Of a stretch of DNA of 34,134 bases, positions 16,315-24,618 are shown piece after piece. Numbering within the stretch: position 1 is the stretch's first letter; each line of letters starts with the position of its first letter. A program made the position numbers and the translations under genes. Source of the DNA: JBGZFC01 sp964346495 (GTDB taxonomy: Bacteria > Bacteroidota > Bacteroidia > Bacteroidales > Dysgonomonadaceae); NCBI GenBank assembly GCA_964346495.1, contig CAYFUW010000010.1, positions 1 through 34,134 of the forward strand. The letters run 5' to 3'. The notes below the pieces were generated by a model. It worked only from the letters and a program-made list of their open reading frames with translations. It was not told the origin of the DNA and did no database searches.

Positions 16315-17076
16315 ATGCAAATCATCCTTTCGCCTGCCAAATTGTTGGACTTTTCTGCAAAAACAGAAAAAACAGAGCTTACGAAACCGCTTTTTCCTGA
16401 CAAAACAAGGGAATTAGTCTCACTTTGTCAGCAAATGACGGAAAGCGAAATTTCGTCGGCAATGAAAATTAATCCCAAAATGGCACGTGAAGTGTATGCG
16501 TATTTTCAAACTTTCGATTTTGATACTACACCAAAAAGTGCTGCCGCATTGGCGTATAACGGAATTGCTTACAAAGGGCTGAATGCACACGATTTTTCGA
16601 AAGATGATTTCGATTTCGCTCAAAATCATCTCAATATCATTTCTGCCCTTTACGGAATATTGCGGCCATTGGACGAAATAAAACCGTACCGACTGGAAAT
16701 GATGCGAAAGATTGCTCCGCAAGGTCACAAATCACTTTACAGTTTCTGGCAAGAGTCGCTTAATGAACACCTTTCAGAAAAACTAAAAAAGGGAGAAAAC
16801 ACGATTATCAATGTGGCTTCAAAAGAGTATTCAAAAGTATTTCAAAAAAGCAAACTCCCGAAGGGTGTAAAAATTATCGACATTCAGTTTCTACAACAAG
16901 AAAACGGCAATTTAAAGCAAATTGTGGTTCACAACAAAAAAGCACGCGGGCTTATGGCTCGTTTCATTATAAAAAACAGACTTACCGAATCGGAAGAAGT
17001 AAAAGCTTTTGACTACGAAGATTACTTTTTCTATCCATCACTTTCCGATGAAAACAGCTGGACATTCGTAAGATAA
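16315..17076 (+). CDS. yaaA: YaaA family peroxide-stress protein
   Basis: This 253-aa protein has the DUF328/YaaA N-terminus QIILSPAKLLDFSAKT, the LAYNGIAYKGLNAHDFS segment, SALYGILRPLDEIKPYRLEM and NVASKEYSKV, all typical of YaaA. In E. coli YaaA limits iron-dependent DNA damage under peroxide stress; the biochemical activity is not settled. It sits between cysS (12 bp) and a sodium-coupled transporter (14 bp), probably in one transcript. Length matches the family (about 255 aa). Confidence 0.93.
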   Translation: MQIILSPAKLLDFSAKTEKTELTKPLFPDKTRELVSLCQQMTESEISSAMKINPKMAREVYAYFQTFDFDTTPKSAAALAYNGIAYKGLNAHDFSKDDFDFAQNHLNIISALYGILRPLDEIKPYRLEMMRKIAPQGHKSLYSFWQESLNEHLSEKLKKGENTIINVASKEYSKVFQKSKLPKGVKIIDIQFLQQENGNLKQIVVHNKKARGLMARFIIKNRLTESEEVKAFDYEDYFFYPSLSDENSWTFVR

Positions 17077-17090
17077 AAACATAAAAAGTT

Positions 17091-18422
17091 ATGGACAAAA
17101 ACAGAGTTACTTTTGCATCAAAATTGGGCATGATAATGGCTGCAGCCGGCTCTGCCATGGGATTAGGTAATATTTGGCGTTTCCCGAGCCAAACTGCCGA
17201 TGGCGGCGGTGCTATTTTTATTTTAGTTTATCTTGCGTGCATCCTGTTTTTCGGTATTCCGGTAATGATAGCTGAATTTACAATCGGAAAAGCATCGAGA
17301 GCTAACGCATCTGGTGCATTCGATGCCCTTGCACCAAAAACACAATGGAAATGGATTGGACGATTAGGAATACTTACCGGTTTTGTAATTCTCGGGTTTT
17401 ACATGGTTGTTTGCGGATGGACAATCTCATACCTTATGCAATCAATATCCGGAAGCCTGGCTAACGTAACCGATTTTTCGGCAAACTTTAACGAGTTAAT
17501 GGCGAACGGTCCCAAACAGATAATTTTGTCAATATTATTCACTTTTCTTACCGCATTTTTCATCATTTCGGGTGTAAGAAAGGGCATTGAATTATCATCA
17601 AAAATTATGATGCCGCTGCTCTTTGTTCTGCTTATTATTTTAGCCATTCGTGCAGTAACACTTGATGGTGCAAGTGCCGGACTTGAATTTTTATTCAAAC
17701 CAACTTTTGAAAACGTAAAATCGACAGTTTTCCTCGATGCTTTAGGTCAGGCGTTCTTCTCGCTATCGCTAGGAATGGGCTGTATGATAACTTACGCATC
17801 TTATTTCGATAAAACATCGAACCTACCTAAGACTGCCGTTCAGGTTTCCGTACTTGATACTTTGGTAGCAATCTTAGCTGGAGTTGTAATTTTTCCTTCA
17901 GCTTTTGCACTTACAGCAAATCCCGATACAATTGTAAACGAATTGGTAGCAGGCGGACCCGGATTGCTATTTATTACAGTACCAGAACTGTTTAATCACC
18001 TGCCTGCGCCAATGGTTTGGTCGGCAATGTTCTTTTTCCTGCTTCTTTTGGCAGCACTCACATCTACCATTTCGCTTATGGAAGTAGTAACCGTGTATAT
18101 CCACGAAGAGTATAAAATTTCACGGACAAAAAGTGCTATATTAGTAACAATCGGAGTGGCTGTTTTAAGTGTAATATCATCTTTATCACCGCAATTTTTC
18201 AATATACTGGATGTAGCTTCTGCAAAATTCATGCTTCCGATAGGCGGATTTTTCGTATCGATATTCGTTGGCTGGTATCTCGATAAAAAACTTGTATATG
18301 CACAACTTACAAACGAAGGGAAGCTGAAGTTTAGCACCAAATTTCTTAAAGGCTACATCTTTTTACTGCGTTACGTAGCTCCAATTGCTATAATAGCGAT
18401 ATTTATTTACGGATTATTGTAA
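17091..18422 (+). CDS. Sodium-dependent transporter (NSS/SNF family)
   Basis: This 443-aa membrane protein has about 11 hydrophobic segments and the NSS signature in TM1, GSAMGLGNIWRFPSQTADGGG, followed by FGIPVMIAEFTIGKASRA. TM6-7 retains FFSLSLGMGCMITYASY. LeuT/MhsT-like bacterial members import amino acids with sodium. The substrate is not predictable here. It is 14 bp after yaaA; aroA follows after 80 bp with its own promoter. Confidence 0.92.
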   Translation: MDKNRVTFASKLGMIMAAAGSAMGLGNIWRFPSQTADGGGAIFILVYLACILFFGIPVMIAEFTIGKASRANASGAFDALAPKTQWKWIGRLGILTGFVILGFYMVVCGWTISYLMQSISGSLANVTDFSANFNELMANGPKQIILSILFTFLTAFFIISGVRKGIELSSKIMMPLLFVLLIILAIRAVTLDGASAGLEFLFKPTFENVKSTVFLDALGQAFFSLSLGMGCMITYASYFDKTSNLPKTAVQVSVLDTLVAILAGVVIFPSAFALTANPDTIVNELVAGGPGLLFITVPELFNHLPAPMVWSAMFFFLLLLAALTSTISLMEVVTVYIHEEYKISRTKSAILVTIGVAVLSVISSLSPQFFNILDVASAKFMLPIGGFFVSIFVGWYLDKKLVYAQLTNEGKLKFSTKFLKGYIFLLRYVAPIAIIAIFIYGLL

Positions 18423-18451
18423 AATTAACATCAAGAAGCAAGAAATTATTC

Positions 18452-18482
18452 TTTGACACTCCATGTTTAATTATTAATTTTG
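18452..18482 (+). promoter_or_regulatory. Bacteroidota promoter for aroA
   Basis: TTTG (18452-18455), a 19-bp spacer and TAATTTTG (18475-18482) match the complete consensus, 20 bp before the aroA ATG. Confidence 0.75.
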
Positions 18483-18502
18483 TAGAAAAATAATATCAAT
18501 CG

Positions 18503-19729
18503 ATGCAATACAGAATATTACCACCGGAAAAACTAAAAGCAACCATACAGCTACCTGCGTCAAAAAGCATAAGCAACAGGTTGTTAATCTTAAACGCGCT
18601 CAGTTTGAATGACAAACCGGCACAAAACCTGTCGGAATGCGAAGACACTCAGGTTGTTATTGATGCATTCAACTCGAAATCAAATGTTTTTGATATAAAG
18701 GGTGCCGGAACAGCAATGCGATTTCTGACTGCATTTTTAGCAGGAGTGGAAGGCGAATGGATACTAAAAGGTTCGGAACGAATGCACGAACGCCCTATTT
18801 TCCCATTAGTTGACCCTCTCAGAGAGTTGGGTGCAGATATCGAATATCTGGAAAGAAGCGGATGTCCGCCGCTAAGAATCAGGGGTAAAAGATTGAAAGG
18901 CGGCGAAGTTAGCGTTGTAGGAAATATTAGTTCGCAGTTCATCTCCGCACTTATGATGATTGCACCGCTGATGGAGAATGGTTTGGTTATCCATACAAAA
19001 AGTGAAGTAACATCTAAACCTTATCTCGACCTCACTATAAAGCTGATGGAAGATTATGGTGTGTATGCTAAATGGGAAGACAATAAAATAACAATAAAAC
19101 CGCAAACATATACTGCAAAAACAATAACAGTTGAGTCCGATTGGACCGCTGCATCGTATTGGTACGAAATTGTAGCACTATCGCCCGAAGGCTCCGAAGT
19201 TTTTCTGCCCGGATTATTGGTAAATAGCTACCAGGGAGATGCTCAACTGATTACTCTTTTCAAAGATTTGGGCGTTACATCCGAGTTTTCAGAAAAAGGG
19301 GTTACTGTCAAAAAAACCGGAAAGCCGAATAAGAAGTTTTTCCACAACTTTGTTGGCGAACCTGATTTAGCTCAAACTTTTGCGGCAACATGCTGTTTTT
19401 TGAATGTGCCTTTTATATTTTCGGGAATACATACATTACGCTACAAAGAGACGGACAGAATTATCGCTATGCAAACCGAGTTGAAAAAATTCGGATACGT
19501 TTTAAACGAAACAAGCAACGAAATGCTCGAATGGGATGGAGAAAGATGCAAGCCGGAAGAAAAAATCGTGGTTGACACTTACAACGACCATCGTATGGCG
19601 ATGTCATTGGCTCCCGGTTCAATTCCATTTAAATCATTATTAATCAATAATCCGGAAGTAGTTAACAAATCGTATCCCAATTTCTGGAAAGATTTGGAAA
19701 GTGCAGGATTCACAATTGAAGAAGTTTAG
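18503..19729 (+). CDS. aroA: 3-phosphoshikimate 1-carboxyvinyltransferase (EPSP synthase)
   Basis: This 408-aa protein shows EPSP synthase motifs: LPASKSISNRLLILNALS with the conserved Lys, GAGTAMRFLTAFLAG, ERPIFPLVDPLRELGADI, SSQFISALMMIAPL, RYKETDRI and DTYNDHRMAMSLAP. It joins shikimate-3-phosphate and phosphoenolpyruvate in aromatic amino-acid synthesis. It is slightly shorter than E. coli AroA (427 aa), which is common in Bacteroidota. Its own promoter separates it from the upstream transporter, while the next gene follows 19 bp later. Confidence 0.95.
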   Translation: MQYRILPPEKLKATIQLPASKSISNRLLILNALSLNDKPAQNLSECEDTQVVIDAFNSKSNVFDIKGAGTAMRFLTAFLAGVEGEWILKGSERMHERPIFPLVDPLRELGADIEYLERSGCPPLRIRGKRLKGGEVSVVGNISSQFISALMMIAPLMENGLVIHTKSEVTSKPYLDLTIKLMEDYGVYAKWEDNKITIKPQTYTAKTITVESDWTAASYWYEIVALSPEGSEVFLPGLLVNSYQGDAQLITLFKDLGVTSEFSEKGVTVKKTGKPNKKFFHNFVGEPDLAQTFAATCCFLNVPFIFSGIHTLRYKETDRIIAMQTELKKFGYVLNETSNEMLEWDGERCKPEEKIVVDTYNDHRMAMSLAPGSIPFKSLLINNPEVVNKSYPNFWKDLESAGFTIEEV

Positions 19730-19748
19730 AAGAATAAATTTTTTTTGA

Positions 19749-20210
19749 ATGACAAGTTTATATATTTTCATAGGAATTATAGCGTTTTTTTTCGTTGCAT
19801 TGATTGTAACAAACATATACCAACGAAAAAAGGGCAACACAGAAGTGCGTGAAACACCAAAACCCGATATTGATGTAAGAACAAAACAAGAAAAAGCAAG
19901 AGATGCCGCGATAGATAGCGGTTGTTGCGGTACGGGTGTACACGAATTGTGTCAGGAAAAAAACAATTTAATGGTTGGATTCGAAAGCGAAGCCGAGTAT
20001 TTTGAAGATGAAGAGCTTGACCGATATAGAAGACGACCTGCCGATGCATATAGCGATGATGAAGTTGATGAGTTTCGTGAAGTTTTCTATACTATTCTCG
20101 ATGAAGAAAAGGCTCGCTGGATACGCAGCCTGCAACTTCGTGAAATTGAAGTCCCCAACCAGATGAAGGACGAGATAGTTCTCGTTATAAGCGATTTACG
20201 CAACTCTTAA
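19749..20210 (+). CDS. Membrane-anchored protein with a Cys-Cys-Gly motif
   Basis: This 153-aa protein has one N-terminal membrane helix (about residues 4-22) with a basic segment after it, then a soluble domain. A motif SGCCGTGVHELC (C59, C60, C68) could bind a metal or form disulfides. The C-terminal half is strongly acidic and helical. I do not recognise a named family with certainty. It is 19 bp after aroA and 21 bp before a zinc/manganese-type ABC permease gene, so a metal-related role is possible but only inferred. Confidence 0.75.
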   Translation: MTSLYIFIGIIAFFFVALIVTNIYQRKKGNTEVRETPKPDIDVRTKQEKARDAAIDSGCCGTGVHELCQEKNNLMVGFESEAEYFEDEELDRYRRRPADAYSDDEVDEFREVFYTILDEEKARWIRSLQLREIEVPNQMKDEIVLVISDLRNS

Positions 20211-20231
20211 CAACTCGCCTATCTGTCACAG

Positions 20232-21056
20232 ATGAATATTTTTGAATTACTGGACTACACTTTTTTCCAAAATGCAATATTGGGGAGCCTGTTTGCAAGT
20301 ATCGCCTGCGGAATAATCGGGACCTACATTGTTTCACGACGATTGGTTTTTATCAGTGGCGGAATAACTCATGCTTCGTTTGGCGGATTGGGTATCGGTT
20401 TTTACTTTGGGCTAAATCCCATTTTATCGGCATTGGTTTTCTCGATACTTTCTGCATTCGGCATTCAGTGGCTTTCGCAAAAACAGGGAGTTCGTGAAGA
20501 TTCGGCAATAGCAGTATTTTGGTCGCTGGGAATGGCTGTAGGTATTATTCTAACATTCCTATCTCCCGGCTATGCACCTAATCTGTCGGAATATCTTTTC
20601 GGTAATATCCTTACAATCACCCGAACCGATATTATTTCGCTCATAATCCTCTGTATTGCAATAATACTATTTTTTACATTCTATTTACGATTTATTATTT
20701 CGGTTTCGTTCGATGCAGAGTTTTCCCGAACTCGCCACATCCCTACCCGATTTATAGAATATACAATGATGCTGTTTATTGCCGTAACCATTGTATTGAG
20801 CATCCGATTAGTGGGAATAGTGCTGTTGATGTCGCTTATTACCGTTCCTCAAATGACTGCCAATCTGTTTACAGTGAATTACACCAAAATGATATTTAGC
20901 TCTATCATTATAAGTTTTGTCGGATGTCTTTTGGGATTACTTTTCTCATATTACCTGAACGTTCCGAGCGGAGCTTTTATAATTTTTGTATTGATTTTGA
21001 TATTTATATTCGCGAAAATTATAAAGCGTGTTCAAATAAAATATATCAATAAGTGA
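20232..21056 (+). CDS. Metal ABC transporter permease (ZnuB/MntB family)
   Basis: This 274-aa protein has about 8 hydrophobic segments and ABC-3 family features: FFQNAILGSLFASIACGIIGTYIVSRRLVFISGGITHASFG is split over TM1-2, and RLVGIVLLMSLITVPQMTA occurs near the C-terminus. The family imports zinc, manganese or iron(II). No ATPase or substrate-binding gene is adjacent, so partners must be encoded elsewhere. It follows the Cys-Cys-Gly protein by 21 bp and ends before a repeat-rich gap. Confidence 0.9.
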   Translation: MNIFELLDYTFFQNAILGSLFASIACGIIGTYIVSRRLVFISGGITHASFGGLGIGFYFGLNPILSALVFSILSAFGIQWLSQKQGVREDSAIAVFWSLGMAVGIILTFLSPGYAPNLSEYLFGNILTITRTDIISLIILCIAIILFFTFYLRFIISVSFDAEFSRTRHIPTRFIEYTMMLFIAVTIVLSIRLVGIVLLMSLITVPQMTANLFTVNYTKMIFSSIIISFVGCLLGLLFSYYLNVPSGAFIIFVLILIFIFAKIIKRVQIKYINK

Positions 21057-21176
21057 TATTGAATGTGATTTGTGTTTTTTAGACGAAAGACACAAGAATC
21101 AAGACAATTTTTTATTTTCTATTTCGGATTTTAGATTAACGTGATTTCGATGTAAGACAAAAATGTAACAATCGGA

Positions 21177-21334
21177 AAATAAGGTAATAAGGTATGCTGT
21201 GTGTGGCTGTTATTGCTACTAAAGTCTTATTGAACTAAATAAGGTTTTTTATAATTATTTGTAAACCTTATTTTAATACCAAAAACCTTAATAGAATTAG
21301 ATTGTAAAATCACCTCAACCTTATTAGCTTATTT
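21177..21334. repeat. MITE-like element with nested inverted repeats (AATAAGGT units)
   Basis: The outer arms are 17 bp (21177-21193, AAATAAGGTAATAAGGT, and 21318-21334) and pair at 16 of 17 positions. An inner perfect 11-bp pair (21237-21247 and 21263-21273) has a 15-bp loop. The AATAAGGT unit occurs about six times, half in each direction. It is about 158 bp long, noncoding and A+T rich. Confidence 0.6.
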
Positions 21335-21409
21335 ATCAATTAAATATGCAAATTATAATATCAAACTCACGTTAGATTACTATTTTTTGCTTTAAGTTTC
21401 AGCTAATTT

Positions 21410-21427
21410 CTCGCAAAGCTCGCAAAG
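21410..21427. repeat. Tandem duplicate of CTCGCAAAG
   Basis: Two perfect adjacent 9-bp copies, 21410-21418 and 21419-21427. Too short to say more. Confidence 0.55.
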
Positions 21428-21508
21428 TTTTAGTTGCTATCGTAGCTAATCTTTTCGGAAAGTCGGAATTACAAATCCCTCCGACAAGAGATTTTTTTCG
21501 AAGAATTG

Positions 21509-21535
21509 TAGAGACGTCATAATATGGCGTCTCTA
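21509..21535. repeat. 27-bp palindrome TAGAGACG...CGTCTCTA
   Basis: The arms TAGAGACGTCATA and TATGGCGTCTCTA pair over 13 bp with one G-T pair around a single central base. From memory, similar TAGAGACG palindromes are scattered in Bacteroidota and cyanobacterial intergenic DNA, so this looks like a copy of a small dispersed repeat. Confidence 0.75.
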
Positions 21536-21575
21536 TACCACGGGACACGCAACCCACATCACCTTATCAACAAAC

Positions 21576-21610
21576 AAAAAGAGAACCTTCGTCAAGCGAA
21601 GATCCTCTTT
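21576..21610 (-). terminator. Rho-independent terminator of the oxidoreductase operon
   Basis: On the minus strand AAAGAG pairs with CTCTTT and CTTCG with CGAAG around a 3x3 internal loop and a 5-nt terminal loop, and is followed by a T tract. It lies 33 bp beyond the gamma-subunit stop codon. A second perfect 7-bp hairpin (21624-21641, TATAGTT/AACTATA) sits directly after the stop codon. Confidence 0.8.
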
Positions 21611-21642
21611 AAGATATTATTTATATAGTTTTACAACTATAC

Positions 21643-22197
21643 TTATTTCACTTCATGTTCAGCTTCTACGATTTCCATTCCACGAATAATTGCTTTTTCG
21701 TTCATGGGTAGAAGTTTGTGATGTCTTTCGGGTAATGATTCTTTCAAGCCCTTCATCACATTTTCTAACTTAACGATTGGAGATAATTTCAATAAACCAC
21801 CCAATACAATCATATTGAAAACTCTTGTATTATCCATACGCAAAGCCTCTTCCATAGCAGGAACTCTATAAACGTTGATATCTTTGCGCTCTGTTGATTT
21901 CGGTACTGAATAGGGGTCGTAAATAAGAATTCCGCCCGGTTTCACCATACTTTCAAACTTATCCATCGAAGGCTGATTCAATACAATCACCACGTCGTAT
22001 AAGTTTACGATAGGAGAGCTAATTGGCTCGTCATCAATAATAACGGTAACGTTAGCTGTTCCACCTCGTTGTTCGGGTCCATAAGCCGGCATCCAAGACA
22101 CTTCTTTATCTTCCATTATTCCGGAATATGCCAAAATTTTACCCATCGACAATACTCCTTGTCCTCCAAATCCTGAAATAACTATTTCTTGTAACAT
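21643..22197 (-). CDS. korC: 2-oxoacid:ferredoxin oxidoreductase gamma subunit
   Basis: This 184-aa protein is the pyruvate/ketoisovalerate oxidoreductase gamma domain: VISGFGGQGVLSMGKILAYSG at the start, then MPAYGPEQRGGTANVTVIID, both typical of KorC/VorC. It would complete the cytosolic complex that oxidises a 2-oxoacid and CoA to acyl-CoA and CO2 with reduced ferredoxin. It is the last gene of the operon, 13 bp after the beta subunit, and is followed by a terminator. 2-Oxoglutarate versus branched-chain 2-oxoacid specificity cannot be decided from sequence. Confidence 0.92.
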   Translation of the reverse strand: MLQEIVISGFGGQGVLSMGKILAYSGIMEDKEVSWMPAYGPEQRGGTANVTVIIDDEPISSPIVNLYDVVIVLNQPSMDKFESMVKPGGILIYDPYSVPKSTERKDINVYRVPAMEEALRMDNTRVFNMIVLGGLLKLSPIVKLENVMKGLKESLPERHHKLLPMNEKAIIRGMEIVEAEHEVK

Positions 22198-22210
22198 GTG
22201 TATCTAAATT

Positions 22211-22972
22211 TTAAACGTTTTTAATATCTCCTAATGGATACTCTTCGTGCATATGTTCCTCCATCCACTTATTAGAAGCATCCGGAGTCATTTTCCAACC
22301 AGAATTACAAGTAGAAACTATTTCTACAACAGAAGTTCCTTTTCCTGCCATTGAGTTTTCAAAAGCCAATTTAATCATACGTTTTGCTCTTCTAATAGCA
22401 GCAGCCGTATGCACACTTTGGCGAGTTACCAAGCACACTCCATCGAGCATAGCCAACAAGTTAGATATTTTCAAAGGGTTACCCATATATTGTGGGTCAC
22501 GTCCTTGTGGACAAGTAGCAGTTTTCATACCTTTCAAAGTAGTTGGAGCCATCTGTCCACCTGTCATACCATAAATACCGTTGTTAATGAAAATAATAGC
22601 AATATTTTCACCACGGTTTGCAGCATGAATTGTTTCTGCTGTACCAATTGCAGCCAAGTCTCCGTCACCTTGGTATGTAAATACCATTTTGTCGGGATTT
22701 AAGCGTTTTGCTGCTGTTGCTAAAGCGGGTGCACGTCCGTGCGCTGCTTCTTGCCAATCGATATCGATATATTTATATGCAAAAACTGCACATCCTACCG
22801 GTGCAATTCCAATAGTTTTTTCTTCAAGTCCTAACTCTTTAATAACTTCAGCTACAAGTTTGTGCACAACTCCGTGAGAACATCCCGGGCAATAGTGCAT
22901 GTATGTATCGTTCATCAACTCGGGTTTCGCATAAACCAAGTTCTCAGGACTTTTTATATTGTTTACATCCAT
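22211..22972 (-). CDS. korB: 2-oxoacid:ferredoxin oxidoreductase beta subunit (TPP-binding)
   Basis: This 253-aa protein binds thiamine pyrophosphate: the motif runs from GDGDLAAIG (102-110) to INNGIYGMTGG (NN at 130-131). CPGCSHG (C28, C31) and VGCAVF (C61) supply Cys residues conserved in this subunit for cluster binding. It forms the catalytic core with the alpha subunit. Only 3 bp separate its ATG from the stop of the 54-aa membrane protein upstream. The same family covers 2-oxoglutarate, 2-oxoisovalerate and related enzymes. Confidence 0.94.
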   Translation of the reverse strand: MDVNNIKSPENLVYAKPELMNDTYMHYCPGCSHGVVHKLVAEVIKELGLEEKTIGIAPVGCAVFAYKYIDIDWQEAAHGRAPALATAAKRLNPDKMVFTYQGDGDLAAIGTAETIHAANRGENIAIIFINNGIYGMTGGQMAPTTLKGMKTATCPQGRDPQYMGNPLKISNLLAMLDGVCLVTRQSVHTAAAIRRAKRMIKLAFENSMAGKGTSVVEIVSTCNSGWKMTPDASNKWMEEHMHEEYPLGDIKNV

Positions 22973-22975
22973 AAT

Positions 22976-23140
22976 TTATTTCCTTTTTGAAAATCTATAT
23001 AATAAATATAATACAATCGAGCAGATTCCTAAAATCCAAAAAATTGTCAAATTCTTATCTGTAGCATAATACACTACAATTGTTGCTATTGAACATAACA
23101 TAAAGAGTACTAAATAAATCTGCCTTAATTGTGGTTTCAT
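22976..23140 (-). CDS. 54-aa two-helix membrane protein inside the oxidoreductase operon
   Basis: An uninterrupted reading frame from ATG at 23140 to TAA at 22976 encodes 54 residues: MKPQLRQIY, a hydrophobic helix (about 8-25), YYATDKN, a second helix (about 31-48) and a basic end RFSKRK. The frame exactly fills the gap between the alpha and beta subunit genes, 4 bp after one and 3 bp before the other, as expected for a translated operon member. The helical hairpin with positive ends suggests an inner-membrane protein with both termini in the cytosol. It belongs to no family I recognise; it might tether the soluble complex to the membrane, which is speculation. Confidence 0.7.
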   Translation of the reverse strand: MKPQLRQIYLVLFMLCSIATIVVYYATDKNLTIFWILGICSIVLYLLYRFSKRK

Positions 23141-23144
23141 GTTT

Positions 23145-24227
23145 TTATTTTACAAGTTGTTTTTTTAATGCTTCCAATACGCCTTCGGGTGTCGGAACGA
23201 TACCGCCCAAGCGACCATAATGCTCAACAGGAGTTTTACCGCAAACTGCAAGACGAACGTCTTCAACCATTTGTCCGGCATTCATTTCTACTGATAAGAA
23301 TCCTTTTGCTTTTTGAGCATACTCATTAATAACTTTTGTTGGGAAGGGCCACAATGTAATCGGACGAATTAATCCAACTTTCAAACCTTCCTCTCTTGCA
23401 AGTTTAACAACTTTTTTACAGATACGAGCCGCTGAACCGAATGCAACTAAGAAATAGTCTGCATCTTCGCAAGCTGTTAATTCATAGCGAACTTCATTCT
23501 CTTCAATCTCTTTATATTTAGCCTGGAATTTGATGTTACGTTGTTCCATAACAGCAGAGTCCATTTCAAGAGAAGTGATAATGTTTGGTCCTCTTTCTGA
23601 AGTTTTTCCAAGAGTTGCCCAAGGACATTGTTTACGAATTTCTTCTTCTGTTCTTCTACGACGGAATTCCGGCAAGCGTACTTTTTCCATCATCTGACCG
23701 ATAACACCATCAGATAAAATCATAGCCGGATTGTTATATTTGAAAGCTAAGTCAAATCCTAATCCTACGAAGTCTGCCATCTCTTGAACAGATTCCGGTG
23801 CCAATGTAATCAAGCGGTAGTCACCGTGACCGCCACCTTTTACTGTTTGGAAGTAGTCTGCCTGAGAAGGTTGAATTGTACCTAACCCGGGACCTCCGCG
23901 TTGTACGTTTACAATTAAACAAGGAAGTTCTGCACCTGCAAGGTATGAAATTCCCTCTTGCTTAAGACTAACACCCGGACTGGATGATGATGTCATAGCA
24001 TATTTACCACAAGCTGCACCACCATAAACCATATTTATGGCTGACACTTCACTTTCGGCTTGCAATACTACCATGCCTGTGGTTTCCCATGGAGCTTCCT
24101 CCATTAGAGTTTCAATAATTTCTGACTGTGGAGTAATCGGATAACCGAAATAGCCATCTACACCGTAGCGAATCGCCGCATGCGCGATAGCTTCGTTTCC
24201 TTTCATTAAAGATATTTCTTCTGACAT
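23145..24227 (-). CDS. korA: 2-oxoacid:ferredoxin oxidoreductase alpha subunit
   Basis: This 360-aa protein has the pyrimidine-binding domain typical of KorA/VorB: LMKGNEAIAHAAIRYGVDGYFGYPITPQSEI at the start (split here by description), MTSSSSPGVSLKQEGISYLAGAELP, and a C-terminal domain II with GSAARICKKVVKLAREEGLKVGLIRPITLWPFP. It partners the TPP subunit. In Bacteroidota this version is often named VorB (3-methyl-2-oxobutanoate dehydrogenase), so branched-chain 2-oxoacids are a credible substrate. It lies 90 bp after the ferredoxin subunit and 4 bp before the small membrane protein. Confidence 0.93.
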   Translation of the reverse strand: MSEEISLMKGNEAIAHAAIRYGVDGYFGYPITPQSEIIETLMEEAPWETTGMVVLQAESEVSAINMVYGGAACGKYAMTSSSSPGVSLKQEGISYLAGAELPCLIVNVQRGGPGLGTIQPSQADYFQTVKGGGHGDYRLITLAPESVQEMADFVGLGFDLAFKYNNPAMILSDGVIGQMMEKVRLPEFRRRRTEEEIRKQCPWATLGKTSERGPNIITSLEMDSAVMEQRNIKFQAKYKEIEENEVRYELTACEDADYFLVAFGSAARICKKVVKLAREEGLKVGLIRPITLWPFPTKVINEYAQKAKGFLSVEMNAGQMVEDVRLAVCGKTPVEHYGRLGGIVPTPEGVLEALKKQLVK

Positions 24228-24317
24228 AATTGTTGATTTACTTTATCGTTTTACGATAGATTTTTTAATTAAGTAAAAAAAGAATTTCGGGAGTATAAAT
24301 TAATATTACCGCTCAAG

Positions 24318-24548
24318 TTAATCTACCTTTTTGCGATAAACAGTTAATACTCCATCAGGACATACAATTCCGCAGTTTGCACATCCAATGCAATCTTCCG
24401 GATTTTTCATATAAACATAGTGATAACCGCGATCGTTTACCTCGTGCGGTTGCAATTCCAACACATCTGACGGACAGGCTACCACGCAAAGATTGCAGCC
24501 TTTACAACGTTGTGTGTTTACTTCTACATAACCTATAACTTTTGCCAT
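24318..24548 (-). CDS. korD: Ferredoxin-like delta subunit with two 4Fe-4S clusters
   Basis: This 76-aa protein has two CxxCxxCxxxC motifs: C15-C18-C21-C25 (CKGCNLCVVACP) and C53-C56-C59-C63 (CIGCANCGIVCP), so it binds two 4Fe-4S clusters and passes electrons from the oxidoreductase to ferredoxin. It is the first gene of the operon and has a promoter-like sequence upstream. The size fits the delta subunit of four-subunit 2-oxoacid oxidoreductases. Confidence 0.93.
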   Translation of the reverse strand: MAKVIGYVEVNTQRCKGCNLCVVACPSDVLELQPHEVNDRGYHYVYMKNPEDCIGCANCGIVCPDGVLTVYRKKVD

Positions 24549-24586
24549 TATAATAAATATTGTGGATTAAAAAAAATTGGTTTTCA

Positions 24587-24618
24587 CAAAAATACAATTT
24601 ATTCTATTAGTACACAAT
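24587..24618 (-). promoter_or_regulatory. Promoter of the oxidoreductase operon
   Basis: On the minus strand ATTG (one base off TTTG, 24618-24615), a 20-bp spacer and TATTTTTG (24594-24587) lie 38 bp before the korD ATG. Confidence 0.6.

Larger units (their letters stand above)
21057..21642. other. Repeat-rich intergenic region without genes
   Basis: This 586-bp stretch between convergent genes shows no coding potential on either strand. It holds an inverted-repeat element (21177-21334), a tandem duplicate of CTCGCAAAG (21410-21427), a 6-bp inverted repeat GTCGGA/TCCGAC (21462-21485), a 27-bp palindrome (21509-21535) and the terminator of the oxidoreductase operon. Confidence 0.7.

Noticed and set aside
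24244..24258. Hairpin TATCG/CGATA between ferredoxin and alpha subunit genes
   Set aside because: Only 5 bp and A+T rich, with no T tract on the operon strand; a small processing hairpin is possible but not supported.
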